Notes under the pieces: generated by a model
Told to the model about the DNA's origin: nothing
The model's input: the letters and a program-made list of their open reading frames with translations, nothing else
Databases searched by the model: none
Made by a program: the position numbers and the translations under genes
Part shown: piece by piece, positions 1 through 8,161 of the stretch
Position numbering within the stretch: position 1 is the stretch's first letter
Layout of the letters: each line of letters starts with the position of its first letter
Assembly (NCBI GenBank): GCA_010365205.1
Contig: JAAFGU010000101.1
Coordinates: 1 to 8,323, forward strand
Direction: 5' to 3'
DNA length: 8,323 nt
From: Aromatoleum sp.
Lineage (GTDB): Bacteria > Pseudomonadota > Gammaproteobacteria > Burkholderiales > Casimicrobiaceae

Positions 1-556
1 CCGCGGGCCGCGCGACACCGCGACGCTCGTCGGGCTCCGCGCCCCGGTTGCGGCGGCGAGTCCCGGGTTCTTCGGCGAAGCTTGCGGCTGTCGCGCCACG
101 CGGCGCGCCACGGTTCTTGCGCGCTGTCGGTTTCGCCGTTCCCGCGCGAGGCGTCCGTTTTGCGCCGGTGGTGACCATCGTACGCGCGTTGCCCCTGGGT
201 TTCTTTCCCGCCGTCTTCGGGGGCGTCCTCGGCGCCTTGGCGCGGGTTCGCGCCGGCGTTGTCGCTACCTGCACGGGTTCCGGTGCAGGCGCTTGCCGCC
301 ACAGGACCAGCAGCTTGCCGATGTGCTGTACGGGCGCCGCGTCGAGTTGCGTGCAGATGCGCGCGAGCATTCCCTCGCGGTCGTCGCGCGTGTCGCTGAA
401 TACCCGAATCTTGATCAGTTCGTGCGCCAGCAGCGCCACATCGATTTCATGCAGCACGGCCGGCGTGAGGCCGTGCTGGCCGATCGCGACGAATGGGTGG
501 AGCGCATGGGCCTTGGCGCGCAGCGCCCGGCGTTGGGAGGGAGGCAAAGTCTTCAT
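1..556 (-). CDS. yhbY: YhbY-type CRM-domain RNA-binding protein, C-terminus cut by window edge
   Basis: This is an open minus-strand frame from an ATG at 556 to the window edge, 185 codons with no stop seen. Residues 1-91 form the single CRM (CRS1-YhbY) domain. It starts MKTLPPSQRRALRAKAH, carries the GxxG RNA-binding loop as GQHG at 26-29 followed by LTP, and has the helix/strand stretch HELIKIRV (48-55) and the closing IGKLLVLWRQ (82-91). Family members bind pre-50S ribosomal particles and assist large-subunit assembly. From about residue 92 the protein becomes a low-complexity tail rich in Pro, Ala, Lys, Arg and Thr, absent from the roughly 97-residue E. coli protein but common in betaproteobacterial relatives; it is probably disordered and RNA-binding. 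The gene is divergent from rlmE, its usual partner in Proteobacteria. No Shine-Dalgarno precedes the ATG. The domain identity is clear; where the tail ends cannot be seen. Confidence 0.9.
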   Translation of the reverse strand, partial: MKTLPPSQRRALRAKAHALHPFVAIGQHGLTPAVLHEIDVALLAHELIKIRVFSDTRDDREGMLARICTQLDAAPVQHIGKLLVLWRQAPAPEPVQVATTPARTRAKAPRTPPKTAGKKPRGNARTMVTTGAKRTPRAGTAKPTARKNRGAPRGATAASFAEEPGTRRRNRGAEPDERRGVARPA

Positions 557-576
557 GCGCACAGTTTACCGTGCGC
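557..576 (-). promoter_or_regulatory. Possible yhbY -10 box inside a small inverted repeat
   Basis: On the minus strand, TAAACT (563-568, four of six matches to TATAAT) lies exactly six bases before the yhbY ATG. The flanks GCGCAC (557-562) and GTGCGC (571-576) are a perfect 6-bp inverted repeat around an 8-base centre. No -35 box and no ribosome binding site are visible. If TAAACT is a true -10, the transcript would begin at or next to the start codon. The match is weak and could be chance. Confidence 0.25.
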
Positions 577-662
577 CGGCGGCCGGCGGCCCGCGGCGGC
601 GGCGGCATGCGATCCGGGAAACCGGTTACCATCGTGTCCCTGCGCGGAGATCCGCCGCGCCG

Positions 663-682
663 GCCGGAGCGGCGCCTCCGGC
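663..682 (+). other. Hairpin in the rlmE 5' leader
   Basis: GCCGGAG (663-669) and CTCCGGC (676-682) are perfect 7-bp complements around a 6-base loop, about 40 bases before the rlmE start. No T-run follows, so it is not an intrinsic terminator. A smaller CCGG-GAAA-CCGG hairpin with a GNRA-type loop lies upstream at 614-625. Such GC-rich DNA forms hairpins easily, so function is unproven. No convincing -10/-35 pair for rlmE was found in 557-720; TACCAT at 627-632 is the best -10-like hexamer and is weak. Confidence 0.3.
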
Positions 683-720
683 GCGATCCGGTCCGCGACT
701 TTCCTGACCCCCTCGTAGGC

Positions 721-1386
721 ATGGCCCTTCAGAGCAAAAAAAAGAACAAGTTCGTCAAGGCGTGGATGCAGGAACACGTCAACGACCACTGGGTGAAGGA
801 GGCGACCCGGCTGGGCTATCGCTCGCGCGCCGCGTTCAAGCTGCTCGAACTCGCCGACAAGGACAAGCTGTTGCGGCCGGGGATGAGCGTCGTGGATCTG
901 GGCTCGTCGCCGGGCAGCTGGTCCCAGGTCCTGCACGAAAAGCTCGGTCCGCGCGCGCGCATCGTCGCCATCGACCTGTTGCCGATGGAGCCGGTACGCG
1001 GTGTGCGGTTCATCCTGGGCGATTTTCGCCAGGACGAGGGGCTCCTTGCCGTCGAGGCGGCGCTCGAAGGCCGGAAAGTCGACCTTGTTGTCTCGGATCT
1101 CGCCCCCAATCTATCTGGCGTGGAATCGGCGGATCAGGCACGGTCCGTTCATCTGGGCGAATTGGCGCTCGAGTTTTCGCGCAAATGGTTGCAACCCGGC
1201 GGCGATCTCGTCGTCAAAGCTTTTCAGGGTGAGGGGTTTCAGGAATTCCAGCGTGCGATGCAGGGCCATTTCGACAAGGTTTATGCGCGCAAACCCAAGG
1301 CATCGCGGGACCGCAGCCGCGAGGTCTACCTCGTCGCGAAGGGGCTGCGGTCGCAGTCTGTGCAAATCGCGGAAATCGCCGGATAA
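721..1386 (+). CDS. rlmE: 23S rRNA (uridine-2'-O-)-methyltransferase RlmE (FtsJ/RrmJ)
   Basis: A 221-residue SAM-dependent methyltransferase that in E. coli methylates U2552 in the A-loop of 23S rRNA, a late step in 50S maturation. The Rossmann SAM motif is DLGSSPGSWSQ at 59-69, with the acidic residue of IDL at D85. The K-D-K-E catalytic tetrad is complete: K40 (AAFKLLE), D126 (SDLAPNLSG), K166 (LVVKAFQG) and E201 (SREVYLVAKG), each two positions later than in the E. coli protein. The start is set at ATG 721 because the protein then begins with a lysine-rich stretch and KAWMQEHVNDHWVKEA, as in the family. The frame is open upstream to 493, but that part overlaps the yhbY start region and encodes Arg/Pro-rich nonsense. 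No good Shine-Dalgarno precedes ATG 721. The gene is first in the rightward cluster, 197 bases before ftsH. Confidence 0.95.
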   Translation: MALQSKKKNKFVKAWMQEHVNDHWVKEATRLGYRSRAAFKLLELADKDKLLRPGMSVVDLGSSPGSWSQVLHEKLGPRARIVAIDLLPMEPVRGVRFILGDFRQDEGLLAVEAALEGRKVDLVVSDLAPNLSGVESADQARSVHLGELALEFSRKWLQPGGDLVVKAFQGEGFQEFQRAMQGHFDKVYARKPKASRDRSREVYLVAKGLRSQSVQIAEIAG

Positions 1387-1438
1387 GCGGCAATCGGTGC
1401 CGTCTGTCGCCGAAAGGAGACGGTTTCCGCGTGTCGCG

Positions 1439-1468
1439 CTGGCTGCCCCTGGAGTGCGGGGCTACAAT
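1439..1468 (+). promoter_or_regulatory. Probable ftsH promoter
   Basis: TACAAT at 1463-1468 (in GGGCTACAATACAC) matches five of six bases of the sigma-70 -10 consensus. The best -35-like hexamer is CTGGCT at 1439-1444 with an 18-base spacer, which is poor. Transcription would start near 1475 and give ftsH a leader of about 110 bases. ftsH in E. coli also has a heat-shock promoter, but I see no CTTGAA/CCCCAT-type sigma-32 pair here. The assignment rests on the -10 box alone. Confidence 0.45.
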
Positions 1469-1476
1469 ACACAGTT

Positions 1477-1500
1477 CGGCGTCTCCGCTGGGCGACGCCG
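1477..1500 (+). other. Hairpin at the 5' end of the ftsH leader
   Basis: CGGCGTC (1477-1483) and GACGCCG (1494-1500) are a perfect 7-bp inverted repeat with a 10-base loop, beginning almost exactly where a transcript from the TACAAT box would start. There is no T-run after it. It could stabilise the 5' end or modulate the mini-ORF that follows. A second stem, CCGGGC (1538-1543) with GCCCGG (1552-1557), lies shortly before the ftsH ribosome binding site. Function is inferred only. Confidence 0.35.
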
Positions 1501-1507
1501 GAGGCAG

Positions 1508-1525
1508 ATGTCGAAAGAAAAGTAA
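1508..1525 (+). other. Five-codon mini-ORF (MSKEK) in the ftsH leader
   Basis: An ATG at 1508 opens a five-codon frame, MSKEK, ending at TAA 1523-1525. It is preceded by GGAGG at 1500-1504, a strong Shine-Dalgarno core but only three bases from the ATG, closer than usual. The GGAGG touches the right arm of the upstream hairpin. It could be a tiny translated leader or simply chance. I would not annotate it as a protein gene. Confidence 0.15.
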
Positions 1526-1541
1526 CCGGACATGTAACCGG
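1522..1541 (+). repeat. Direct repeat GTAACCGG in the ftsH leader
   Basis: GTAACCGG occurs at 1522-1529 and again at 1534-1541, twelve bases start to start, separated by ACAT. The first copy includes the stop of the MSKEK mini-ORF, and the second runs into the left arm of the CCGGGC/GCCCGG stem. A 12-base repeat period roughly one helical turn apart could fit a protein-binding site, but two 8-base copies are little evidence. Confidence 0.4.
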
Positions 1542-1570
1542 GCGGGCGGTGGCCCGGATGAATCCACCGC

Positions 1571-1583
1571 AAGGAGCGACGTT

Positions 1584-1586
<3 letters not shown>
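1571..1586 (+). promoter_or_regulatory. Shine-Dalgarno fixing the TTG start of ftsH
   Basis: AAGGAG at 1571-1576 is the strongest ribosome binding site in the window. It lies seven bases before TTG 1584-1586. The resulting N-terminus, MNNLLKNIGIWLVIGLVV, matches the FtsH family start immediately before the first membrane helix. A GTG start further upstream (1431) would add about 50 residues of unrelated sequence and lies before the -10 box, so it is rejected. Confidence 0.85.
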
Positions 1587-3470
<1,884 letters not shown>

Positions 3471-3489
3471 CGCCACGCGATGCCGCGGC

Positions 3490-3527
3490 AAGGGCGTGCT
3501 GCATTCCGGCGCGCCCTTTTTGTTTTT
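3490..3527 (+). terminator. Intrinsic terminator or attenuator between ftsH and folP
   Basis: AAGGGCGTGC (3490-3499) pairs with GCGCGCCCTT (3509-3518) as a 10-bp stem with one G-U wobble and a 9-base loop. The T-rich tract TTTTTGTTTTT follows from 3517 to 3527. This has all the marks of a Rho-independent terminator. It begins 20 bases after the ftsH stop and ends 29 bases before the folP start. I see no clear promoter between it and folP, so partial read-through is the likely way folP and glmM are transcribed. Confidence 0.8.
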
Positions 3528-3556
3528 CGCGCCGACCGATTCCCGCCGGAACTCGC

Positions 3557-4402
3557 ATGACCGCGCCGATATTCCGTTGCGGCCGCTTCACGTTCGACCT
3601 GTCGCGGACGATCGTGATGGGTGTCGTCAACGTGACGCCGGATTCATTCTCCGACGGCGGGTCGCACTTCGATGCCGCGCGCGCGATCGCGCACGCGCGT
3701 CAGTGCGTCGCGGATGGCGCGGCGATCGTGGACATTGGCGGCGAGTCGACGCGGCCCGGCGCGGCCGAGGTGCCGGACGCGGACGAGCTGGCGCGCATTC
3801 TCCCGGTCGTCGAGTCGCTGACCGCCGCCGGCATTCCGGTTTCTGTCGACACGAGGAAGCCCGCCGTGATGCGCGCGGCGATCGCCGCCGGCGCGGCGAT
3901 GATCAACGATGTGGCGGCACTGACCGCGCCGGGCGCGATCGAGGTCTGCGCCTCGGCCGGCGTTGGCATCTGCCTGATGCATATGCGCGGTGAGCCGCGA
4001 ACGATGCAGCAGACGCCCGTCTACGACGACGTCGTCGGCGAGGTCCGGGCTTTTCTCGTGGATCGCGCCCGCGCCTGCGAAGCCGCCGGTATCGAGCGCA
4101 ACCGCCTCGCGATCGACCCGGGCTTTGGTTTCGGCAAGACGCCGGCGCATAATCTCTCGCTGCTGCGCAAGCTCGAGACGCTCGTGGCAACCGGTTATCC
4201 GGTGCTGGTGGGGCTGTCGCGCAAGTCGACGCTTGGTCTCATCACGGGCCGCCCCGTCGGTGAACGGCTGGCGGCAAGCGTGGCGGCGGCGCTGGTCGCA
4301 GTGGCCGGCGGCGCCGCGATCGTCCGTGTCCACGATGTGCGCGAGACCGTCGACGCGTTGAAGGTATGGCAAGCGGTGAAAGGCGACCTGGATCGACGAT
4401 GA
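3557..4402 (+). CDS. folP: Dihydropteroate synthase
   Basis: A 281-residue TIM-barrel enzyme of folate synthesis. It joins p-aminobenzoate to dihydropterin pyrophosphate to give dihydropteroate and is the target of sulfonamides. Family motifs appear in order: NVTPDSFSDGG (25-35, pyrophosphate/pABA loop 1), DIGGESTRPGA (59-69, loop 2), SVDTRKP (96-102), IND (116-118), LMHMRG (140-145), IDPGFGFGKT (186-195), VGLSRKS (218-224, with the conserved K223) and the terminal RVHDV (257-261). Loop residues where sulfonamide resistance arises in E. coli (the Phe of DSF and Pro of TRP) are the normal ones, F31 and P67, so this reads as an ordinary chromosomal enzyme rather than a sul-type resistance copy. 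The ATG at 3557 has only a weak GGAA before it. Its stop overlaps the glmM start as ATGA, suggesting translational coupling. Confidence 0.97.
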   Translation: MTAPIFRCGRFTFDLSRTIVMGVVNVTPDSFSDGGSHFDAARAIAHARQCVADGAAIVDIGGESTRPGAAEVPDADELARILPVVESLTAAGIPVSVDTRKPAVMRAAIAAGAAMINDVAALTAPGAIEVCASAGVGICLMHMRGEPRTMQQTPVYDDVVGEVRAFLVDRARACEAAGIERNRLAIDPGFGFGKTPAHNLSLLRKLETLVATGYPVLVGLSRKSTLGLITGRPVGERLAASVAAALVAVAGGAAIVRVHDVRETVDALKVWQAVKGDLDRR

Positions 4403-5766
4403 GCATGCAACGCCGCTATTTCGGCACCGACGGCATTCGCGGCCGCGTCGGTGAATTGCCGATCACGCCGGAACTGGTTCTGAAGCTCGGTTGGGCCGCC
4501 GGCCGCGTGCTCGCTGCCGACACGGGCGGTGCCGGCGGACGCCCCGCGGTGCTGATCGGCAAGGACACGCGAATCTCCGGCTACCTTCTCGAGGCGGCGC
4601 TCGAGGCCGGGCTGTCCGCGGCCGGCGTCGACGTCTATCTTTCCGGACCGCTGCCCACACCCGGGGTCGCCTACCTGACGCGGGCGTTGCGCCTGTCGGC
4701 CGGCATCGTGATCAGCGCCTCGCACAATCCGTACGACGACAACGGCATCAAGTTCTTTTCGGGCGGCGGGGCCAAGCTGGCCGATGGCGTCGAGCACGCG
4801 ATCGAACAGGAGATGGCGGCGCCGCTCGCGTGCGTGCCGTCGGCGAAGCTCGGCAAGGCGCGTCGCGTGGACGACGCCGCGGGCCGCTACATCGAGTTCT
4901 GCAAGAGCACGTTTCCGACCGAACTCGACCTCAAGGGCTGGCGCATCGTCGTCGACTGCGCGCATGGCGCGGGATACCACGTCGCCCCGCCCGTGTTTCA
5001 CGAACTGGGCGCGGAAGTCATCGCGGTCGGCAACGAACCCAACGGGACGAACATCAATGACGGCGTCGGCGCAACGCACCCCGCGCATCTCACGCGCGCC
5101 GTCATCGAACATCGGGCGGACCTCGGCATCGCGCTCGACGGCGACGGCGACCGGCTGCTGATGGTCGACCGCGAAGGCCGCGCCTACAACGGCGACCAGT
5201 TGCTGTACGTAATCGCCCTCGATTACCGCCGTCGAGGCGCGCTGACCGGCGGCGTCGTGGGCACGCTGATGAGCAATCTCGGGTTCGAGCAGGCGCTTGC
5301 GCGCGAGGGCATCCCGCTCGAGCGGGCTGCCGTCGGCGATCGCTACGTGCTGGAACGGCTGAACGAAAAAGGCTGGCAGCTGGGCGGCGAGAACTCGGGC
5401 CATCTGTTGTGCCTCGACCGGCACACCACCGGCGATGCGATCGTCGCGGCGCTCGCCGTGCTGCGCGCGCTGATCGAGCAGAAGGTGACGCTGGCCGACG
5501 CGGCGGCGGGCGTCACGATGTTTCCGCAGCGGCTCATCAATGTGCCGATCCGCCGCGGCTACGACTGGAAAGGCAGCGCGGCGATTACGACGGCGCAGGC
5601 GAACACGGTTGCCGCGCTGGGCAGCGCGGGCCGCGTGGTCCTGCGCCCGTCCGGCACCGAGCCGGTTTTGCGGGTGATGGTCGAGGCGCGTGACAAGGCG
5701 ATCGCCGATACGCAGGCGCAGGCACTCGCCCAGGTGATCGCTCATGCCGCGGGCGCGCCGCTGTAG
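4399..5766 (+). CDS. glmM: Phosphoglucosamine mutase
   Basis: A 455-residue alpha-D-phosphohexomutase converting glucosamine-6-phosphate to glucosamine-1-phosphate, the step before GlmU on the way to UDP-GlcNAc for peptidoglycan and lipopolysaccharide. Motifs: RYFGTDGIRG near the N-terminus (6-15), the phosphoserine loop ISASHNP (105-111) with catalytic S108, the magnesium loop DGDGDR (247-252), the sugar-binding loop GGENSGH (329-335) and the phosphate-binding loop RPSGTEP (416-422). The full four-domain length is typical. The start at 4399 is chosen because its ATG overlaps the folP TGA as ATGA and gives MSMQRRYFGTDG. An ATG at 4405 (MQRRYF) is a possible alternative; one at 4366 would add eleven unconserved residues inside folP. 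There is no strong independent Shine-Dalgarno, consistent with coupling to folP. Confidence 0.97.
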   Translation: MSMQRRYFGTDGIRGRVGELPITPELVLKLGWAAGRVLAADTGGAGGRPAVLIGKDTRISGYLLEAALEAGLSAAGVDVYLSGPLPTPGVAYLTRALRLSAGIVISASHNPYDDNGIKFFSGGGAKLADGVEHAIEQEMAAPLACVPSAKLGKARRVDDAAGRYIEFCKSTFPTELDLKGWRIVVDCAHGAGYHVAPPVFHELGAEVIAVGNEPNGTNINDGVGATHPAHLTRAVIEHRADLGIALDGDGDRLLMVDREGRAYNGDQLLYVIALDYRRRGALTGGVVGTLMSNLGFEQALAREGIPLERAAVGDRYVLERLNEKGWQLGGENSGHLLCLDRHTTGDAIVAALAVLRALIEQKVTLADAAAGVTMFPQRLINVPIRRGYDWKGSAAITTAQANTVAALGSAGRVVLRPSGTEPVLRVMVEARDKAIADTQAQALAQVIAHAAGAPL

Positions 5767-5776
5767 CGCTCACGTC

Positions 5777-5795
5777 GCGGCGCATCGGACGCCGC
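5777..5795 (+). other. Hairpin downstream of glmM
   Basis: GCGGCG (5777-5782) and CGCCGC (5790-5795) form a perfect 6-bp stem with a 7-base loop, eleven bases after the glmM stop. No T-run follows, so it is not a standard intrinsic terminator. It could mark the 3' end of the glmM message or have no role. Confidence 0.25.
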
Positions 5796-5845
5796 TGCGT
5801 CACCGAAGCAGCGGGCGCAACAAGCCCCTCAGCATCCCCTTACGA

Positions 5846-5859
5846 GCGCGTCGACGCGC
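5846..5859. promoter_or_regulatory. Perfect 14-bp palindrome in the relA promoter spacer
   Basis: GCGCGTCGACGCGC is its own reverse complement over all 14 bases. It lies just upstream of TATAAT (5865-5870), overlapping the expected -35/spacer region, which is a classic place for a repressor operator. No known operator consensus is recognised. In DNA this rich in GC and CG steps, a palindrome of this kind is more likely by chance than usual. Confidence 0.3.
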
Positions 5860-5864
5860 GTCGC

Positions 5865-5877
5865 TATAATGTCAGCA
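5865..5877 (+). promoter_or_regulatory. relA -10 box, probably giving a leaderless mRNA
   Basis: TATAAT at 5865-5870 is a perfect sigma-70 -10 hexamer, the only perfect one I noticed in an intergenic region here. Six bases (GTCAGC) separate it from the relA ATG, so normal initiation about seven bases downstream would fall on the A of that ATG. No Shine-Dalgarno is present. The -35 is poor; TTACGA at 5840-5845 with a 19-base spacer is the best candidate. Confidence 0.6.
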
Positions 5878-8123
5878 TGGTAGCGGTACTGCACGCCGCG
5901 CCCGAATCCAGCGGCCCGCAAGCCGTCGCGGCGTGGCTCGAGACGCTGCGCGGCACCTATCCCGGCTCCGACCTCGACGCGATCGAGGCTGCCTTCGCGT
6001 ATGCGCGCGTCCGATGCGGCGACAGGCGCGGCCGGGACGGCGAACCGCTGATCGACCGCGCGGCCGGCACCGCGACGATTCTCGCCGGCCTCAAGCTCGA
6101 TGCCGACACGGTGCGCGCGGCGCTGCTGCTCGGTCTGCCGGCCGCCCACGCGTTCGACGCCCTGGACGTCACGTCCAATTTTGGCGCCGACGTCGCGACC
6201 ATCGTCGCCGGCGTCGCGCGGATGGACGAGATTCGCGCGCTGCCCGATTCGGGCAACCCCGAGGAGCGTGCGGCGCAGGCCGAGCGGCTGCGCAAGATGC
6301 TGCTGGCGATGGTCGAGGACATCCGCGTTGTCCTCATCAAATTGGCCGAGCGCACGCAGGCGTTGCGTCACCTGATGAACGGCGGAGCCGAGATTGCCGA
6401 TGTCCGGCGGCGAACGGCGCGCGAGGTGCTCGACTTGTTTGCGCCATTGGCGAACCGGCTGGGGATCTGGCAATTGAAATGGGAGCTCGAGGACCTGAGC
6501 CTGCGCGCGCTGGAGCCCGAGACGTACAAGGCGATCGCCAGGATGCTCGACGAGCGCCGGATCGACCGTCAGCGCTACATCGAGGACGTGATCGGGCTGC
6601 TGCAGCGCGAGCTCGCCGCCGCGGGCATCAAGAGCGAGGTGAGCGGCAGGCCGAAGCACATCTACAGCATCTGGAACAAGATGCGGCGCAAGCAGTCCGG
6701 CATCGAAACCCTCTACGACATCCGCGCCGTCCGCGTGCTGGTCGACGACGTGAAGGACTGTTACGCGGCGCTCGGCATCGTCCACCACCTGTGGACGCCG
6801 CTGCCGCGCGAGTTCGACGACTACATCGCGAAGCCGAAGGCGAACAACTACCGTTCGCTGCACACGGCGGTGATCGGGCCCGAGGACAAGCCGCTCGAGG
6901 TGCAGATCCGCACGTTCGAGATGCACCAGCACTCGGAGTACGGCGTCGCCGCGCACTGGCGCTACAAGGAAGGTGCCACCGACGGCAAGACGCGCGGCGT
7001 CCGGCGCGACCCGGGTTTCGACGACCGCATCGCCTGGCTGCGGCAGGTGCTGGATTGGAAGGACGCCGTCGCCGACAGTTCGGAGTGGCTGGCCGCGTTC
7101 AAGAGCAGCCTGTTCGCGGATACGATCTTCGTGCTGACGCCGCAGGGCAAGGTCGTCGACCTTCCACTGGGGGCGACGCCGGTCGACTTTGCGTACGCGG
7201 TCCACACGAACCTCGGCCATCGCTGCCGAGGCGCACGCGTCGACGGCGCGATGGTGCCGTTGAACACGCCGCTCAGGAACGGCCAGCAGGTCGAGGTCAT
7301 CACCGCCAAACAAAGGGGAGCCGCGGCCGGACCCTCGCGCGACTGGCTCAACCCCGAACTCGGATACGTGCACGGCCACCGGGCAAGGGCCAAGGTGCGG
7401 CAATGGTTCAAGGCGCTGCAACTCGAACAGACGCTGGCGAACGGCCGTGCCGTGGTCGAGCGCGAGTTGCAGCGGGCCGGTGCGACGGCGGTCAATCTCG
7501 ACGCAGTCGCCGCCAAGGCCGGTTTCGGCAAGGCCGAAGACCTGTACGCGGCGATTGGCCGCGACGAACTGAACACGCGCCAGATTCAGACGGCGATCAG
7601 GGCGGTGATCCAGCCGGACGCACCGGCGGAGGCGGACAGCGAATCCGTCGTCGACGTGCGCCAGAGCAAGGCCGGCGGCGCCGGCAGCGGCATTCTCGTC
7701 GTCGGCGTCGACCGGCTGATGACCAACCTCGCGCGCTGCTGCAAGCCGGCGCCGCCGGATCCGATCATCGGCTTCGTCACGCGCGGCAAGGGCGTGTCGA
7801 TCCACCGCCAGAGCTGCGCGAGCATGGCGCGGATGCGCGCCCGCGAGCCGGAACGCCTGATCGGCGCAGACTGGGGTGCGCCGCGCGACGAAGTTTTCCC
7901 CGTCGACGTCGTGCTCGAGGCGATGGACCGGCAGGGATTGCTGCGCGACATCACCGAGGTGTTTTCCCGCGAACGGATCAACGTCACCGCGGCAAATACG
8001 CTGACGCGCAACATGCAGTCGCGGATGGCGTTCACGCTGGAAGTGAAGAGCCTCGGCGCGCTGAACCGCGCACTGGCGCTGGTCAGCGACGTGCGCGGCG
8101 TGGTGTCGGCGGCACGGCGATGA
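5877..8123 (+). CDS. relA: RelA, ribosome-associated (p)ppGpp synthetase
   Basis: A 748-residue long RSH protein that makes (p)ppGpp from ATP and GTP/GDP when uncharged tRNA enters stalled ribosomes. The N-terminal hydrolase-like domain (about 40-190) is degenerate: SpoT's histidine and HD metal ligands are replaced around DRAAGT (60-65) and LLLGLP (83-88). The synthetase domain has GRPKHIYSIWNKM (257-269), YDIRAVRV (280-287), the EFDD motif (312-315) and EVQIRT (341-346). EXDD, rather than RXKD, marks synthetase-only RelA enzymes. Next come a TGS domain (about 415-477), a helical region, a Cys-containing zinc-finger-type domain with C621, C622 and C647, and a C-terminal ACT domain (about 674-748). 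The start at 5877 gives MVAV, the same first four residues as E. coli RelA. A separate spoT is expected elsewhere in the genome. The gene follows glmM after 110 bases with its own promoter. Confidence 0.96.
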   Translation: MVAVLHAAPESSGPQAVAAWLETLRGTYPGSDLDAIEAAFAYARVRCGDRRGRDGEPLIDRAAGTATILAGLKLDADTVRAALLLGLPAAHAFDALDVTSNFGADVATIVAGVARMDEIRALPDSGNPEERAAQAERLRKMLLAMVEDIRVVLIKLAERTQALRHLMNGGAEIADVRRRTAREVLDLFAPLANRLGIWQLKWELEDLSLRALEPETYKAIARMLDERRIDRQRYIEDVIGLLQRELAAAGIKSEVSGRPKHIYSIWNKMRRKQSGIETLYDIRAVRVLVDDVKDCYAALGIVHHLWTPLPREFDDYIAKPKANNYRSLHTAVIGPEDKPLEVQIRTFEMHQHSEYGVAAHWRYKEGATDGKTRGVRRDPGFDDRIAWLRQVLDWKDAVADSSEWLAAFKSSLFADTIFVLTPQGKVVDLPLGATPVDFAYAVHTNLGHRCRGARVDGAMVPLNTPLRNGQQVEVITAKQRGAAAGPSRDWLNPELGYVHGHRARAKVRQWFKALQLEQTLANGRAVVERELQRAGATAVNLDAVAAKAGFGKAEDLYAAIGRDELNTRQIQTAIRAVIQPDAPAEADSESVVDVRQSKAGGAGSGILVVGVDRLMTNLARCCKPAPPDPIIGFVTRGKGVSIHRQSCASMARMRAREPERLIGADWGAPRDEVFPVDVVLEAMDRQGLLRDITEVFSRERINVTAANTLTRNMQSRMAFTLEVKSLGALNRALALVSDVRGVVSAARR

Positions 8124-8161
8124 GCGCGACCTTCGCCGCTTCCTGACCGGTCGACGGCGTT

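Noticed and set aside
48..707. Plus-strand frames opposite yhbY (48-707 and 293-718)
   Set aside because: They are antisense to the clear CRM-domain protein, with composition typical of shadow frames and no recognisable motif.
493..720. Longer N-terminus for RlmE starting at 493 or 607
   Set aside because: The added residues are Arg/Pro-rich, overlap the yhbY start region and have no counterpart in the family; ATG 721 gives the normal length and catalytic spacing.
557..1583. Heat-shock (sigma-32) promoter for rlmE-ftsH, known in E. coli
   Set aside because: I searched both upstream regions by eye and found no CTTGAA/CCCCAT-type pair with acceptable spacing.
5829..7805. Minus-strand open frame of 658 codons opposite relA
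   Set aside because: It lies wholly in the shadow of relA, has skewed Arg/Asp/Val/Leu composition and no family motif, and no promoter or ribosome binding site supports it.
8120..8146. ATGA-overlapping frame after relA (MSATFAAS)
   Set aside because: It is only eight codons long with no ribosome binding site of its own; the overlap is most likely chance.
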